Shown piece after piece: positions 7,441 to 16,107 of a stretch of 57,479 nt of DNA. The DNA is from Gemmatimonadota bacterium. Lineage in GTDB: Bacteria > Gemmatimonadota > Gemmatimonadetes > Longimicrobiales > Gaopeijiaceae. Where the stretch lies: positions 1 to 57,479 of the forward strand of contig JBBEBG010000038.1 in NCBI GenBank assembly GCA_040882465.1, in the 5' to 3' direction. The notes beneath the pieces were generated by a model. It had not been told where the DNA came from and did not search any database. It saw nothing but the letters and a program-made list of their open reading frames with translations. Positions within the stretch are counted from its first letter, which is position 1. Every line of letters starts with the position of its first letter. Position numbers and translations under genes: made by a program.

Positions 7441-8643
7441 TTGCCCGTCTTCGCGTACCGCGCGGTCACCGCGGAGGGACGCCGGACTCGGGGGCGCGTC
7501 ACGGCCCTTACCGAGACGGCCGCCGCGCTCGATCTGGAGACGCGGGGGCTCCTCCCGCTCGACCTCCAGGAAGACGCCGCCACCGCGCAGGGGAAGGGAA
7601 GCGTCGGTCGGGGACGGCGGCGTGCCGTGCTCGAGTTCACGAGGGGAATGGCGGCTCTCCTCCCCGCGGGGATGCCCCTTTCGAAAGCACTCGCGGCCTC
7701 CACTTCGACCTCGCCGGCCTCGATTCAGGCGCCTCTTCATTCGGTTCGCGAGCGGGTCCAGCGGGGCGACGAGCTTGCGGCCGCCCTCGGCGAACACACC
7801 GACCTCTTCTCCCCGCTCTACGTGGGGATCATCCGGGCGGGCGAAAAGACCGGCGCCCTCGACGGCGCCTTCATCCGCCTCACCGCCCACCTCGAGAGGG
7901 AGGAGGAGCTTCGAGGAAAGCTCCTTTCGATGTCCATTTATCCGGTGGCGCTCGCCGTCGTCGGGCTCGCGTCGGTCCTCGTCCTGGTACTTTTTGTCCT
8001 TCCCCGTTTTGCGGAGGTCCTCGTGGGATCGGGCTCTCCGCTCCCGCGTTCGACCGCCCTCGTCCTCGGAATCGCGGAGGCGGCTCAGCAGGGATGGGTC
8101 TACCTCCTCTTGGTCCCCGTCGCCTTCGCTCTCGCCCTCGCCTGGATGCGGGGGACGGAGGCGGGCCAGGCGGCGGCCTCGCGATTCCTCCTTTCCCTCC
8201 CCGTGGTCGGGACCTGGCGGAAGCAGGCGCTCGCGGCGCGATTCGCGCGGATGTCCGGAGAGCTCCTGGTGGGGGGCTCGCCCCTCCTCTCGGCGCTCAG
8301 GGACACCGCGGAGTGCATGGGAGACCCCATCGCACGCGGGGCCATTGACACCGTGCGGGGGCGGGTGCGCGAGGGTTCGACGCTGACGCGGGCGGTGGAA
8401 GAGGTGTCGCTTTTTCCCCAGGAGCTCTGGCAGCTCGTTTCTCTGGGCGAGGAGTCGGGGAGCCTCGCCGACTTCCTGTTGAAGGCGGCGGACCTCCTGG
8501 AGCGGAGGACGGAGCGCGGGCTCGAGCGGATGGTCGCGCTCGCGGAGCCGGCGGTGATCATCGCTTTCGGAGGAATCGTGGCGCTGGTGGCGCTTTCGCT
8601 CCTCCAGGCGATCTACGGGGTGAATCTGGAGGCGGTGCGATGA
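7441..8643 (+). CDS. gspF: Type II secretion inner-membrane platform protein GspF
   Basis: The 400-residue product starts at TTG 7441, 6 bp after gspG, giving the standard GspF opening PVFAYRAVTAEGR. It has the two-repeat T2SSF layout: a cytoplasmic helical domain (FTRGMAALLPAGMPLSKAL), a membrane segment near residues 170-195, a second cytoplasmic domain (RFARMSGELLVGGSPLLSAL) and a C-terminal membrane helix. GspF links the GspE ATPase to the pseudopilus base. The last bases overlap the gspH ATG. Confidence 0.95.
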   Translation: MPVFAYRAVTAEGRRTRGRVTALTETAAALDLETRGLLPLDLQEDAATAQGKGSVGRGRRRAVLEFTRGMAALLPAGMPLSKALAASTSTSPASIQAPLHSVRERVQRGDELAAALGEHTDLFSPLYVGIIRAGEKTGALDGAFIRLTAHLEREEELRGKLLSMSIYPVALAVVGLASVLVLVLFVLPRFAEVLVGSGSPLPRSTALVLGIAEAAQQGWVYLLLVPVAFALALAWMRGTEAGQAAASRFLLSLPVVGTWRKQALAARFARMSGELLVGGSPLLSALRDTAECMGDPIARGAIDTVRGRVREGSTLTRAVEEVSLFPQELWQLVSLGEESGSLADFLLKAADLLERRTERGLERMVALAEPAVIIAFGGIVALVALSLLQAIYGVNLEAVR

Positions 8644-9194
8644 GGCGAGGGGTCGCTCGCCCGGCGGCTCGCGGAGCGGGCAGATCACGGGGTCGCTCTT
8701 CGACGCCGATCGGGTCTGCCGGTTTCACCCTCGTCGAGGTGGTCGTCGTCCTCGTGATCCTCTCGGTCACGGCGGTGATCGCGGTGCCGGCCTTTCGGTC
8801 GTCGCGCGAGCTGAGCGATCTGGACCTGGCCACCGAACGGGTCGAGATCCTCCTCCGGATCGCGCGCGATTCGGCGGTGAAGACCGCGATTCCGGTCACC
8901 GTCGTCGTGGATTCGGCCAGCTCGCTCGTCTGGCTCACGACTCCGACCTCGATCGGGATGGCGGGCGAAGCCTCTGCGCTCCTGAGCGCCGGGGTGGCCG
9001 CGGCCGCCTCGACGGGACCGGGCTCGTCGCTCGACCTCCCCGCCGGAGTGCGCATGGAGCTCACCTCGGCGCGGGCCCGCTTCACCTTCCAGCCGGACGG
9101 GCAGGTCTTCCCGGACTCGATCTATTTGCGAAGTGGAGCGACGATCCGCCTAGTGACCGTGAACCCCTGGACCGGCCATGCGCAGGTTTACTGA
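8640..9194 (+). CDS. gspH: Type II secretion minor pseudopilin GspH
   Basis: This 184-residue protein has the prepilin motif SAG^FTLVEVVVVLVIL with Glu+5 and an RFTFQPDGQV strand that is seen near the C terminus of GspH/FimT proteins. The leader is unusually long (about 28 residues, Arg-rich), so a later start is possible, though the ATGA overlap with gspF supports 8640. GspH is one of the minor pseudopilins with I, J and K. Confidence 0.85.
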   Translation: MRRGVARPAARGAGRSRGRSSTPIGSAGFTLVEVVVVLVILSVTAVIAVPAFRSSRELSDLDLATERVEILLRIARDSAVKTAIPVTVVVDSASSLVWLTTPTSIGMAGEASALLSAGVAAAASTGPGSSLDLPAGVRMELTSARARFTFQPDGQVFPDSIYLRSGATIRLVTVNPWTGHAQVY

Positions 9195-9879
9195 AGCTCC
9201 GAAGGAGCGGGAAGCGCGGCGGGACGGCGCTTCGGGGGCGGCGGGCTCCGGCGCGGGAGCTCACGGGAAGGCTCGCCGAGCCGCGGGAACGACGATCCGG
9301 TCTTTCCGGGCGTCCGCAACCCACGGCTTCTTGCTCCTCGAGGCGGTCGTCGCGCTGGCGATCATCGGGATCGTCGCCGTGGGCGTCCTGGCCTCGACCG
9401 CGGCCCAGGTTCGGACCGCCGGCAAGGCGAGCGTGCTCGCAGTCGCCCGCACCCTCGCGGAAGACCGGACGACCGCCTTCCGCTTCCTCGGATACGAGGA
9501 GCTTCGCGATCCTCCGGATTCGCTGATGGGCGGCGCCTTCCCGGCCCCCTTCGACGAATACTCGTGGAGCGCGGCGATTCACGAGACGGAAGGCGAATAC
9601 GATCTCTTCACCCTCGATGTGGTCACCACGGGGCGGGGCGAGGTCTTCCCGGTCCAGACTCTTCTCCACCGCCCGCGGCCGCAAATCGTGGCGGGCAGCG
9701 CCGCGGCGGGGAGGGGCGGAGCGGGTCAGGGGGGGGCCGGTGGGCGAGGGGGACGCGGCGGGAACGTGACGGATGCACCGCCGGGGCGCGGCGGAGGCGG
9801 AGCGGGTCTTCCGGCGGGCGGCGGACGTGGCGGCGCCGGCCGGGGCGGCGGCCAAGGCGGCGGAAGGGGGGGCGAATGA
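9178..9879 (+). CDS. gspI: Type II secretion minor pseudopilin GspI with Gly/Arg-rich tail
   Basis: Two features mark it: the motif HG^FLLLEAVVALAIIGIVAVG with Glu+5, and the following AxxQ/RTLAEDR pattern of GspI. From about residue 175 the protein changes to a low-complexity tail of some 55 residues made of Gly, Arg, Ala and Pro (GRGGAGQGG, GGRGGRGGN, GRGGGQGGGRGGE). I know of no such tail in characterised GspI proteins. The predicted leader is about 50 residues, also unusually long. The gene overlaps gspH by 17 bp and gspJ by an ATGA. Confidence 0.8.
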   Translation: MRRFTEAPKEREARRDGASGAAGSGAGAHGKARRAAGTTIRSFRASATHGFLLLEAVVALAIIGIVAVGVLASTAAQVRTAGKASVLAVARTLAEDRTTAFRFLGYEELRDPPDSLMGGAFPAPFDEYSWSAAIHETEGEYDLFTLDVVTTGRGEVFPVQTLLHRPRPQIVAGSAAAGRGGAGQGGAGGRGGRGGNVTDAPPGRGGGGAGLPAGGGRGGAGRGGGQGGGRGGE

Positions 9880-10487
9880 AAAGCCGCTCCGCCGGATTTA
9901 CCCTGGTCGAAATGCTCGTTGCCCTCACGGTCGCGGGGATCGCGCTCGCCGCGGGGTTCGGCGCACTCACCTCCCTCCAGGACCGCTCGACACACGCCCG
10001 CGACGCGACGACGGCCGCCCTCGAAAGTGCCGCGAGCCGCGACCTCATCGTGAACTGGCTGGTCGGCGCTCGCCGCGGAGATTCCGACCTCGGGGAAGTT
10101 TTCGAGGGCCGGGACGCCGCCGAGCTCTCTCTCGTCTCGGACGAGCTTTACTTCCCCACAACGGCGCGCACTCCCCTGGACACGCCCACGACGCTGGTGC
10201 GCCTCTATCTGGACTTCGATCCGAATACGCCGGAGCGGGGCCTCGTCGCCGAGCTGGTCGGCCGCCAGGCCGACGAACCGGTCCGCATGGAGCTCGCGCC
10301 GCAAGTCCTCGGGATGGAGATCCGCTACCGCCCCGACGTGGACGGCCAAGTCGAATGGGCGGCGAGCTGGATGGCGCAGGACGCACTTCCCCGCGCCGTG
10401 GAGATCGTCCTCTTCGACGATCCCGCGGATCCGATGCCTCCCCTTCTCGCCCTTCCCATTCGCGTAGCGCTGGCGACCCTCCAATGA
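9876..10487 (+). CDS. gspJ: Type II secretion minor pseudopilin GspJ
   Basis: The 203-residue product starts at ATG 9876, overlapping the gspI stop. It has a normal short leader MKSRSAG, cleavage motif G^FTLVEMLVALTVAG with Glu+5, and a C-terminal beta-rich region. The LQDRSTHARDATTA helix and the WL/RYRPDVDGQVEW block fit the GspJ family. With I and K it should make the tip complex that primes pseudopilus assembly. Confidence 0.85.
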   Translation: MKSRSAGFTLVEMLVALTVAGIALAAGFGALTSLQDRSTHARDATTAALESAASRDLIVNWLVGARRGDSDLGEVFEGRDAAELSLVSDELYFPTTARTPLDTPTTLVRLYLDFDPNTPERGLVAELVGRQADEPVRMELAPQVLGMEIRYRPDVDGQVEWAASWMAQDALPRAVEIVLFDDPADPMPPLLALPIRVALATLQ

Positions 10488-11518
10488 TCCGCGACGAGAA
10501 CGGGTTCATCCTGATCGCCGTCCTCTGGCTTCTCGTGGCGATCGCCGCGGTGGGGCTCGACGCGGGGCTCCGCGGGCGCACCGAACGCCTCGCGGTCGCG
10601 AACTCGGTGGACGACAGCCGCGCCCGCGCGGCCGCTTACGCCGGAGCGGAATACGCGCGCTCCCGCCTGACCGCCGCGATGCTCGCGCGCGCGGACGAGC
10701 TCCGCGCGCAGGTGGCCGAACAGAGCCGGAATGCCCGCGGCGGCGGGCGAGGAAACACTCGCACGCAGTCCGTGGAGCGCCTCTTCCGGAGTGCCGATCC
10801 GATGGAGGATCCGTGGCGGGACCCTTCGGGACTCCTGATGGACCAGATCTCGCTCGGCGATTCGAACTTCCGCCTCCAGGTGCGCGACACGGGCGCGGCC
10901 GTGAACCTCAACCAGGCCGACGAAGAGATGCTCCGCAATTTCTTCGCCCAGGGGATCGGTCTCGACTTCACCGATGCGGACCGGATCACGCAGGCGGTCC
11001 TCGACTGGCGAGACGAGGACGAGATCCCTCGCGTCGGCGGCGGGGAGCGCGAAGCGTACCTCGACGCAGGGCTTCCCGTCCTGCCGCCGAATCGCCTCTT
11101 CGCTTCCCTCGACGAGCTCCGCTTCGTCCTCGGGATGACGCCGGAGGCATTCGAGGCGGCCACCCCTCACCTCACCCTGATCGGCTCCGGCCGAATCAAC
11201 GTGAACGCGGCTCCCGAGGCCGTTCTTCTCGCCGTCCCCGGGATGACGCCCGGGCTCGCCGGAGAGCTCATTCGGAATCGCGAGAGTGGCTACTTCCCAC
11301 GGAACAACGACGAGTTCTTGGAGATGGTGCCGGCCGCTGTCACGGGGTCGGGGCGCCAAGCCGAGCGCCAGCTTCAGGCGCGCATCACCTTTGCCACGAA
11401 TGAAGTCGAGATCCTCTCGGAGGGGTGGGTCGAAGGAAGCCCGGTGAGCTCCCTCGTGCACCTCGTGGTCTCGCGAGCGAGCGAAGGCGCGCTCGTCGTG
11501 TGGAGGAGGGTGGAGTGA
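10484..11518 (+). CDS. gspK: Type II secretion minor pseudopilin GspK
   Basis: The 344-residue product starts at ATG 10484 in an ATGA overlap with gspJ. It opens DENG^FILIAVLWLLVAIAAV, lacking Glu at +5 as is usual for GspK, the tip pseudopilin. The large helical domain (VNLNQADEEMLRNFF, VLDWRDEDE, FASLDELRFVLGMT, INVNAAPEAVLLAVPGM) is diagnostic of GspK. A Gly/Arg stretch (GGGRGNTR) sits near residue 90. It caps the IJK complex. Confidence 0.92.
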   Translation: MIRDENGFILIAVLWLLVAIAAVGLDAGLRGRTERLAVANSVDDSRARAAAYAGAEYARSRLTAAMLARADELRAQVAEQSRNARGGGRGNTRTQSVERLFRSADPMEDPWRDPSGLLMDQISLGDSNFRLQVRDTGAAVNLNQADEEMLRNFFAQGIGLDFTDADRITQAVLDWRDEDEIPRVGGGEREAYLDAGLPVLPPNRLFASLDELRFVLGMTPEAFEAATPHLTLIGSGRINVNAAPEAVLLAVPGMTPGLAGELIRNRESGYFPRNNDEFLEMVPAAVTGSGRQAERQLQARITFATNEVEILSEGWVEGSPVSSLVHLVVSRASEGALVVWRRVE

Positions 11519-13020
11519 TGGTGAAGGCTCCGCTCGGAATCGCGATCGGCCCCGACCGGATCACCGCCCTCGTCGGTGAAGGAGGGGCGTTCCGCGAAGT
11601 TTCCGTACCGCTCGTCCTCCCTGCCGGGTCGGAGGATCCGACGCCCGCGCTCGCGCTCGCGCTGGACGGGCTTCGCGAGCTCGGCTTCGGCGAAGAGGGG
11701 GGAGAGGTCACGGTCGCCCTCCTTCCCCCGCTCGTCGAGGTGAAGCTCGTCCCCCTCCCGCCGCTTCGGCCGGAAGAGGCCGAGGCGGTCCTCCGCCGCG
11801 ACCTCGCGAAACACTTCCTCCGGGGAGGCACGGCCTCGGTGGTCGGGGTGGACATGCACCGCGGAATGGATATGCACCGCGGAGGGGTACGGAGCTCGGA
11901 GGGGAGCGGAATGGGAGTCGGCTCGGAGGTAGTCGGAGCGTCCGACGGGGAGGTGCAGCGTGCCGGTCGTGGGCCGGTCCTCGCCGCCGCCGCGCCGCGG
12001 CAGCTCGCCGAGGCGATCCTGCGCTCGGTCGCCGGTGCGGGGTGGCGGCTCGCCGCGATCGTTCCGGCGCACGCCGCGTGGGTCGAGGCCGTGCGGAGCG
12101 GTGGAGAGGGGAAAGCGCCGGCTCGCGGCGCTCCGGGACTCGTAGTCGCGATCCACGGGGAGACCGCGCACCTCCTTCGCCTGGACGAGGACCGCCCGAC
12201 GGGGATGCGCCGGCTTCCCGCCACGAACATTCCGGAAATCGTCGCCGCGGCCGGGGGCGGCGCCGGGCGCGCCTGGGTCTTCGCCTCGGACGCCGAGGGG
12301 CGACCGATCGCCGAGGCGCTCGCCGCCGCGGGGTGGCAATCGGGAGTGGAAGCTCGCCTCCGCCGCTCCGCCGCGGGTGTCGCGGCCCTGCACGCGCACG
12401 AGGCGGGAGCCGAGCTCGTCCCCCCGACACTCGCGATGGCACGCCGCGACCGGGCTCGCCGGGTCGCGGTCGGAATGGGGATCGCCGCGGCGGTCCTCGT
12501 CGTAGCCGCGGCGGGGGTCCAGCTCTGGGGCGCGAGCCGGGAGCTCCGCCTCGTCCGCGCCGAACGGGCCGAGATCCGGGAGGCGGTCGCGCCGGTGCTC
12601 GCCGCCGCCGATTCCCTCGGGATGATCGAGGAGCGGCTCGCGTCAATCGGGACCCTCGAGGAGGCGGCGTCCGGATGGACCTTCGCCCTCGTGGAGCTCG
12701 CCGTCGTCTTGCCGGAGGACGTCCACCTCGCGGCGCTGCAGGCCGCGGGCGACACGCTCGTGATGGACGCGGTCGGGGGGCGAGCCGGTGACGCGCTCGA
12801 CGCGCTCGGCAACTCTTCGAGCTTCCGCGACGTCCAACTCGAAGGCACGATCCAGCGCGATGTGGAGGCGGGCGCGGCCGCTCGGGAGCGCTTCACCCTG
12901 AGCGCGATTCGGGCGGACGGACTCCCCTCTGCAGCGAAGACGGGCGAACGGCCCTCCGAGCTCGAACGAGTGGCGGAGCCGGACCGTCCGCGCCCCGATT
13001 CCGAGGAGAGGGATCCATGA
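11518..13020 (+). CDS. gspL: Type II secretion assembly protein GspL/PilM-PilN-like
   Basis: This 500-residue protein starts at an ATG that overlaps the gspK stop by one base. Residues about 1-310 look like the cytoplasmic actin-like fold (GIAIGPDRITALV, then VALLPPLVEVKLVPLPPL). A membrane helix follows at about 320-345 (VAVGMGIAAAVLVVAAAGVQ), then a periplasmic PilN-like domain with a short coiled coil. It thus joins PilM- and PilN-type parts in one chain as GspL does. An insert at residues 112-150 is Gly/Arg/Met-rich and contains a tandem copy of DMHRG. GspL would dock GspE to the membrane. Confidence 0.8.
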   Translation: MVKAPLGIAIGPDRITALVGEGGAFREVSVPLVLPAGSEDPTPALALALDGLRELGFGEEGGEVTVALLPPLVEVKLVPLPPLRPEEAEAVLRRDLAKHFLRGGTASVVGVDMHRGMDMHRGGVRSSEGSGMGVGSEVVGASDGEVQRAGRGPVLAAAAPRQLAEAILRSVAGAGWRLAAIVPAHAAWVEAVRSGGEGKAPARGAPGLVVAIHGETAHLLRLDEDRPTGMRRLPATNIPEIVAAAGGGAGRAWVFASDAEGRPIAEALAAAGWQSGVEARLRRSAAGVAALHAHEAGAELVPPTLAMARRDRARRVAVGMGIAAAVLVVAAAGVQLWGASRELRLVRAERAEIREAVAPVLAAADSLGMIEERLASIGTLEEAASGWTFALVELAVVLPEDVHLAALQAAGDTLVMDAVGGRAGDALDALGNSSSFRDVQLEGTIQRDVEAGAAARERFTLSAIRADGLPSAAKTGERPSELERVAEPDRPRPDSEERDP

Positions 13021-13625
13021 CGCCCCGCTTCGAGTCGCTCGAGCGCCTCCGCGATCGGGTGCGTGCGCTCTCCACCCGTGATCGGCGCGCACTTCTCCTC
13101 GGGCTTCTCATCCTGGGACCGGCTCTCGGTTGGATCGGGATCGTGCGCCCGTGGCAGAGCGCCCTCGCCTCGCTCGCGGAGACGGCTGGGGCCGAAGAGT
13201 CGCTCCTCCAGCGCGAGCGCGCCCTTCTTCGGGAAGCGCCGACCCTCCCGGGCCGGCTGAGCGAGGCCCGGGCCACTCTCGCGCGGAAAGAGGCCCGGCT
13301 CGTCCAATCGGTGAACCCGGCCCTCGCGGAGGCAGAAGTCGTCGGACTCGTGGAGGAGCTCGCCCGCGCGAATCGCGCCCTCTTCCTCGAGGCGAGGAGC
13401 GTGGCGCTGGGAGTGGGGGAAGAGCCCCCCCCGGGGCTTATTCCGATTCGTCTTAACGTTCGTGTTGAGAGCGATTTCGAAGGTATATTGGACTTTCTGC
13501 ACGCGATCGAATCCGACCCTCTCCTCATCCGGGTGGTCGGGCTTTCGATGCAGGCCGGTGAGTCCGGTGTAATGAACTTCATGGCGGTGATCGAGGCATA
13601 CGCGTCGAGGGAGGAGGTCACATGA
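13017..13625 (+). CDS. gspM: Type II secretion assembly protein GspM/PilO-like
   Basis: This 202-residue bitopic protein has a short cytoplasmic start rich in Arg, a membrane helix at about residues 26-45 (ALLLGLLILGPALGWIGIV), a coiled coil of about 55 residues, and a ferredoxin-like domain ending FLHAIESDPLLIRVVGLSMQ, as in GspM and PilO. It should dimerise with GspL in the inner-membrane platform. ATGA overlaps join it to gspL and to the next gene. Confidence 0.85.
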   Translation: MTPRFESLERLRDRVRALSTRDRRALLLGLLILGPALGWIGIVRPWQSALASLAETAGAEESLLQRERALLREAPTLPGRLSEARATLARKEARLVQSVNPALAEAEVVGLVEELARANRALFLEARSVALGVGEEPPPGLIPIRLNVRVESDFEGILDFLHAIESDPLLIRVVGLSMQAGESGVMNFMAVIEAYASREEVT

Positions 13626-14557
13626 GACGGCAAGCGGGAGTCGGAGCGTGGATTGGTGGGGGAGCACTCATCGTGGGGGTGCTCGTTTTCGGGGTTGCCC
13701 TGGGACGCGCCATGGCGAGCGGGCCCGCGCCGGCGGAACCCGCGGTGTCGCCTCCGGCCTCGGATGGACCGACGGAGGGATATGCCGCCGCCAACCCTGA
13801 AGGCGCCTGGCGCGCAAGCGAGGGCGCAATGGCCGACGTCGGCCGTGCCTCGAATTCGAGCCGCGAGCCCGTCTCTCCCGAGGTGCTCCGCCTCGCCGTC
13901 GAACGCGCGCCCTTCGATGAGGACCGCGAGCCCCCGTCGCGCCGCTACGTCCTCCCGGGGACGGAGCAGCCCGTCTTCGAGATGCCCCGGATCGAGCTTC
14001 CCCCACCGCCCGAGTTCAGCCTCCTCGGCGCGGTCGCGACGGAGAGGGGCGGGTGGGCCGTGATCCGCGTCGGCGATGAGACGCCGCGGATGGTCGCGAC
14101 GGGGGACATGATCGAAGGCTATACCGTCGCCTCGATCGAGGGCGACGCGGCCGTCATGGCGGGGATGGGACGCACCCTTCAGGTGCAGTTGAACGAGCCG
14201 TCGGCGACGGTCGCGGCTCCGCAGCGTGGCAGAAACAACCGGAATGACCGGGACGACGACGACGATGACGACGATCGCGCGGCGGCGCTCCGCGAGGCGC
14301 AGGCCCGTTTCCAGCAGTTGGGGGGCGCACTCGGCGGAAACCTTCCCGCGGCTGCGCTCCAGATGATGGAGCGCCTCCAGGCCGGGGGTGGGATCGCAAA
14401 CGTCGAGGTTCGGGACGGACAGATCTTCATCCAGGGACAGGGTGGGGAGCAGGTGACGGTGAATCCGAACCAGGGGACCGTCCAGATGATGCGCCAAAAC
14501 GGCGCGGGAGGACGACAGGTGGAAGCCGTCCGCGTGCGGCCCGGCGGAAACCAGTGA
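13622..14557 (+). CDS. gspC: Type II secretion GspC-like protein
   Basis: 311 residues with one N-terminal membrane helix (IGGGALIVGVLVFGVALG), a long Pro/Ala-rich periplasmic linker and, at about 140-185, a block FSLLGAVATERGGWAVIRV...YTVASIEGDAAVM that matches the GspC homology region, which binds the N0 domain of GspD. After it comes an acidic low-complexity run with eight consecutive Asp, then a Gln/Gly-rich C-terminal third in place of a recognisable PDZ domain. The place just before gspD supports GspC; GspN is the alternative. Confidence 0.7.
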   Translation: MRRQAGVGAWIGGGALIVGVLVFGVALGRAMASGPAPAEPAVSPPASDGPTEGYAAANPEGAWRASEGAMADVGRASNSSREPVSPEVLRLAVERAPFDEDREPPSRRYVLPGTEQPVFEMPRIELPPPPEFSLLGAVATERGGWAVIRVGDETPRMVATGDMIEGYTVASIEGDAAVMAGMGRTLQVQLNEPSATVAAPQRGRNNRNDRDDDDDDDDRAAALREAQARFQQLGGALGGNLPAAALQMMERLQAGGGIANVEVRDGQIFIQGQGGEQVTVNPNQGTVQMMRQNGAGGRQVEAVRVRPGGNQ

Positions 14558-16107
14558 AACTTCCGGCGGCGCGCCGGCGCCCGCCGACGGCGGTCGTCCT
14601 CCTGGCCGCGCTCCTCCTCGCGGCCGGGTTCGGACCGCGCGCCGCCGAAGCCCAGCAGATCCAGCAGGTGAACGGGGGAGTTCAGCTCAATTTCCAGGAT
14701 CTGGACCTCGCCTTCGTCTTCACCGCGCTCGCCCAGGCGTCGAATCTGAACCTGATCTACCACGACCTCCCCTCGAAGCCGATCACGCTCCGCACTACCG
14801 AGCCGATGCCGGTCGAAGAGCTCCCGGCGCTGATCCAGTCGATTGCCCGGGCGAACGGCGTGGCCGTCGTGGAGGAAGGGGGCTTCGTCCGTCTCCAGGG
14901 CACCACGGAAGATGAGGACGAACCGCCGGATCTCCGCGAGCTCTTCATCTACCGGCTTCGCCACGCGCGCGCGCCCGTCCTCGCTCAGACCCTTTCGGCC
15001 CTTTTCGGGGGACCGGCGCCGGCGTCGGGCTCGTTGACGCGGCCGCAAACGCTTTCCCAACAGATCACCCAGCTCCAGGGGACGGGGCTCGGACCCGGGG
15101 GCCAGGCGGCCCAACAGGCCCCGGTGATCAACTTCCAGCCCGGATCGGGTGAGCTCGAGGGGAACGTCCTCATCATTCCCGAAGAGGTGACGAACTCACT
15201 CCTGATCCGCGCCACCCCGAACGATTGGACGATTCTCGAGCAGGCGCTCCAGGCACTCGACCTCCGACCCCTCCAGGTCGTGATCGAGGTCGTGATCGCG
15301 GAGGTCAGCCGGACCGAGGACCTTGACATTGGGACGACCTTCAGCATCACCGGATCGGCCGACGGGGCCGACGTCACGGGCGCGCTCACCCGAGACCTGC
15401 CTCCCGCGAACGCCTTCACCCTCGACCTTCTCCGGACAGGAAATGTGGACGTGGAGGCGACGTTGAGGGCGCTCGCCGCGACCGGAAACGTGCGGATTCT
15501 CTCGCGCCCGGTGGTCCTCGCCCAGAACAACCAGGAGGCACGCATCAACGTCGGATCGCAGCGCCCCTTCGTGCAGGTGTCGCGGACCCTCCCCACCGAC
15601 GAAGGCGCCCGCGACGAGGTCATCCAGTACCAGGACGTGGGGACGATCCTGAACATTCTCCCTACGATCAACGAGGACGGATACGTCAATCTCCTCGTCG
15701 CCCAGGAAGTGAGCAGCGCGACCGCCGAGGTCCAGTTCGGTGCGCCCATCATCAACACGCGCGAAGCGACGACGCAGCTCCTCGCGCGGAACGGCCAGAC
15801 CGTCGTGCTCGGCGGCCTCGTCTCGCGGCAGGAGGATCAGGTTCGCTCCGGCATTCCGTTTCTGAAGGACATCCCGATCCTCGGGTACCTCTTCGGGTTC
15901 GAACGCACGATGTCGTCGAACTCGGAGTTGTTCCTCTTTCTGACGCCGTACATCGTCGCCACGGACGAAGACGCCGACCTCCTCCGCGAACAGATCGAGC
16001 AGGACGCGGAGCTGATCGGACCGATCCTTCCCGATGCGCCCCTGACCCCGCCGGTCGTGTTCCCGGCCCCGGGAGCGCCGGCCCCTGACGGTGGAGGAGG
16101 AGGGTGA
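14554..16107 (+). CDS. gspD: Type II secretion outer-membrane secretin GspD
   Basis: 517 residues starting at GTG 14554 inside the gspC stop. A Sec signal peptide (AALLLAAGFGPRAAEA) is followed by a reduced N-domain region (NFQDLDLAFVFTALAQASNLN) and then the N3-type domain (NSLLIRATPNDWTILEQALQALD). The secretin domain includes LNILPTINEDGYVNL and the signature VVLGGLVSRQ...GIPFLKDIPILGYLFG. It is shorter than the usual 650-700 residues, mostly because fewer N domains are present. A Pro/Gly-rich tail ends the protein. It forms the exit channel. Confidence 0.95.
   Translation: MKLPAARRRPPTAVVLLAALLLAAGFGPRAAEAQQIQQVNGGVQLNFQDLDLAFVFTALAQASNLNLIYHDLPSKPITLRTTEPMPVEELPALIQSIARANGVAVVEEGGFVRLQGTTEDEDEPPDLRELFIYRLRHARAPVLAQTLSALFGGPAPASGSLTRPQTLSQQITQLQGTGLGPGGQAAQQAPVINFQPGSGELEGNVLIIPEEVTNSLLIRATPNDWTILEQALQALDLRPLQVVIEVVIAEVSRTEDLDIGTTFSITGSADGADVTGALTRDLPPANAFTLDLLRTGNVDVEATLRALAATGNVRILSRPVVLAQNNQEARINVGSQRPFVQVSRTLPTDEGARDEVIQYQDVGTILNILPTINEDGYVNLLVAQEVSSATAEVQFGAPIINTREATTQLLARNGQTVVLGGLVSRQEDQVRSGIPFLKDIPILGYLFGFERTMSSNSELFLFLTPYIVATDEDADLLREQIEQDAELIGPILPDAPLTPPVVFPAPGAPAPDGGGGG

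Noticed and set aside
9690-9879. PE_PGRS-like or CRISPR-like repeat in gspI
   Set aside because: The repeats are irregular Gly/Arg codons, not spaced direct repeats, and remain in frame with a normal pseudopilin.
11385-13667. Long minus-strand open frame of 760 residues opposite gspL and gspM
   Set aside because: Ala/Arg/Ser/Pro-dominated composition and no recognisable motif, while the plus-strand genes are supported by motifs and overlaps.
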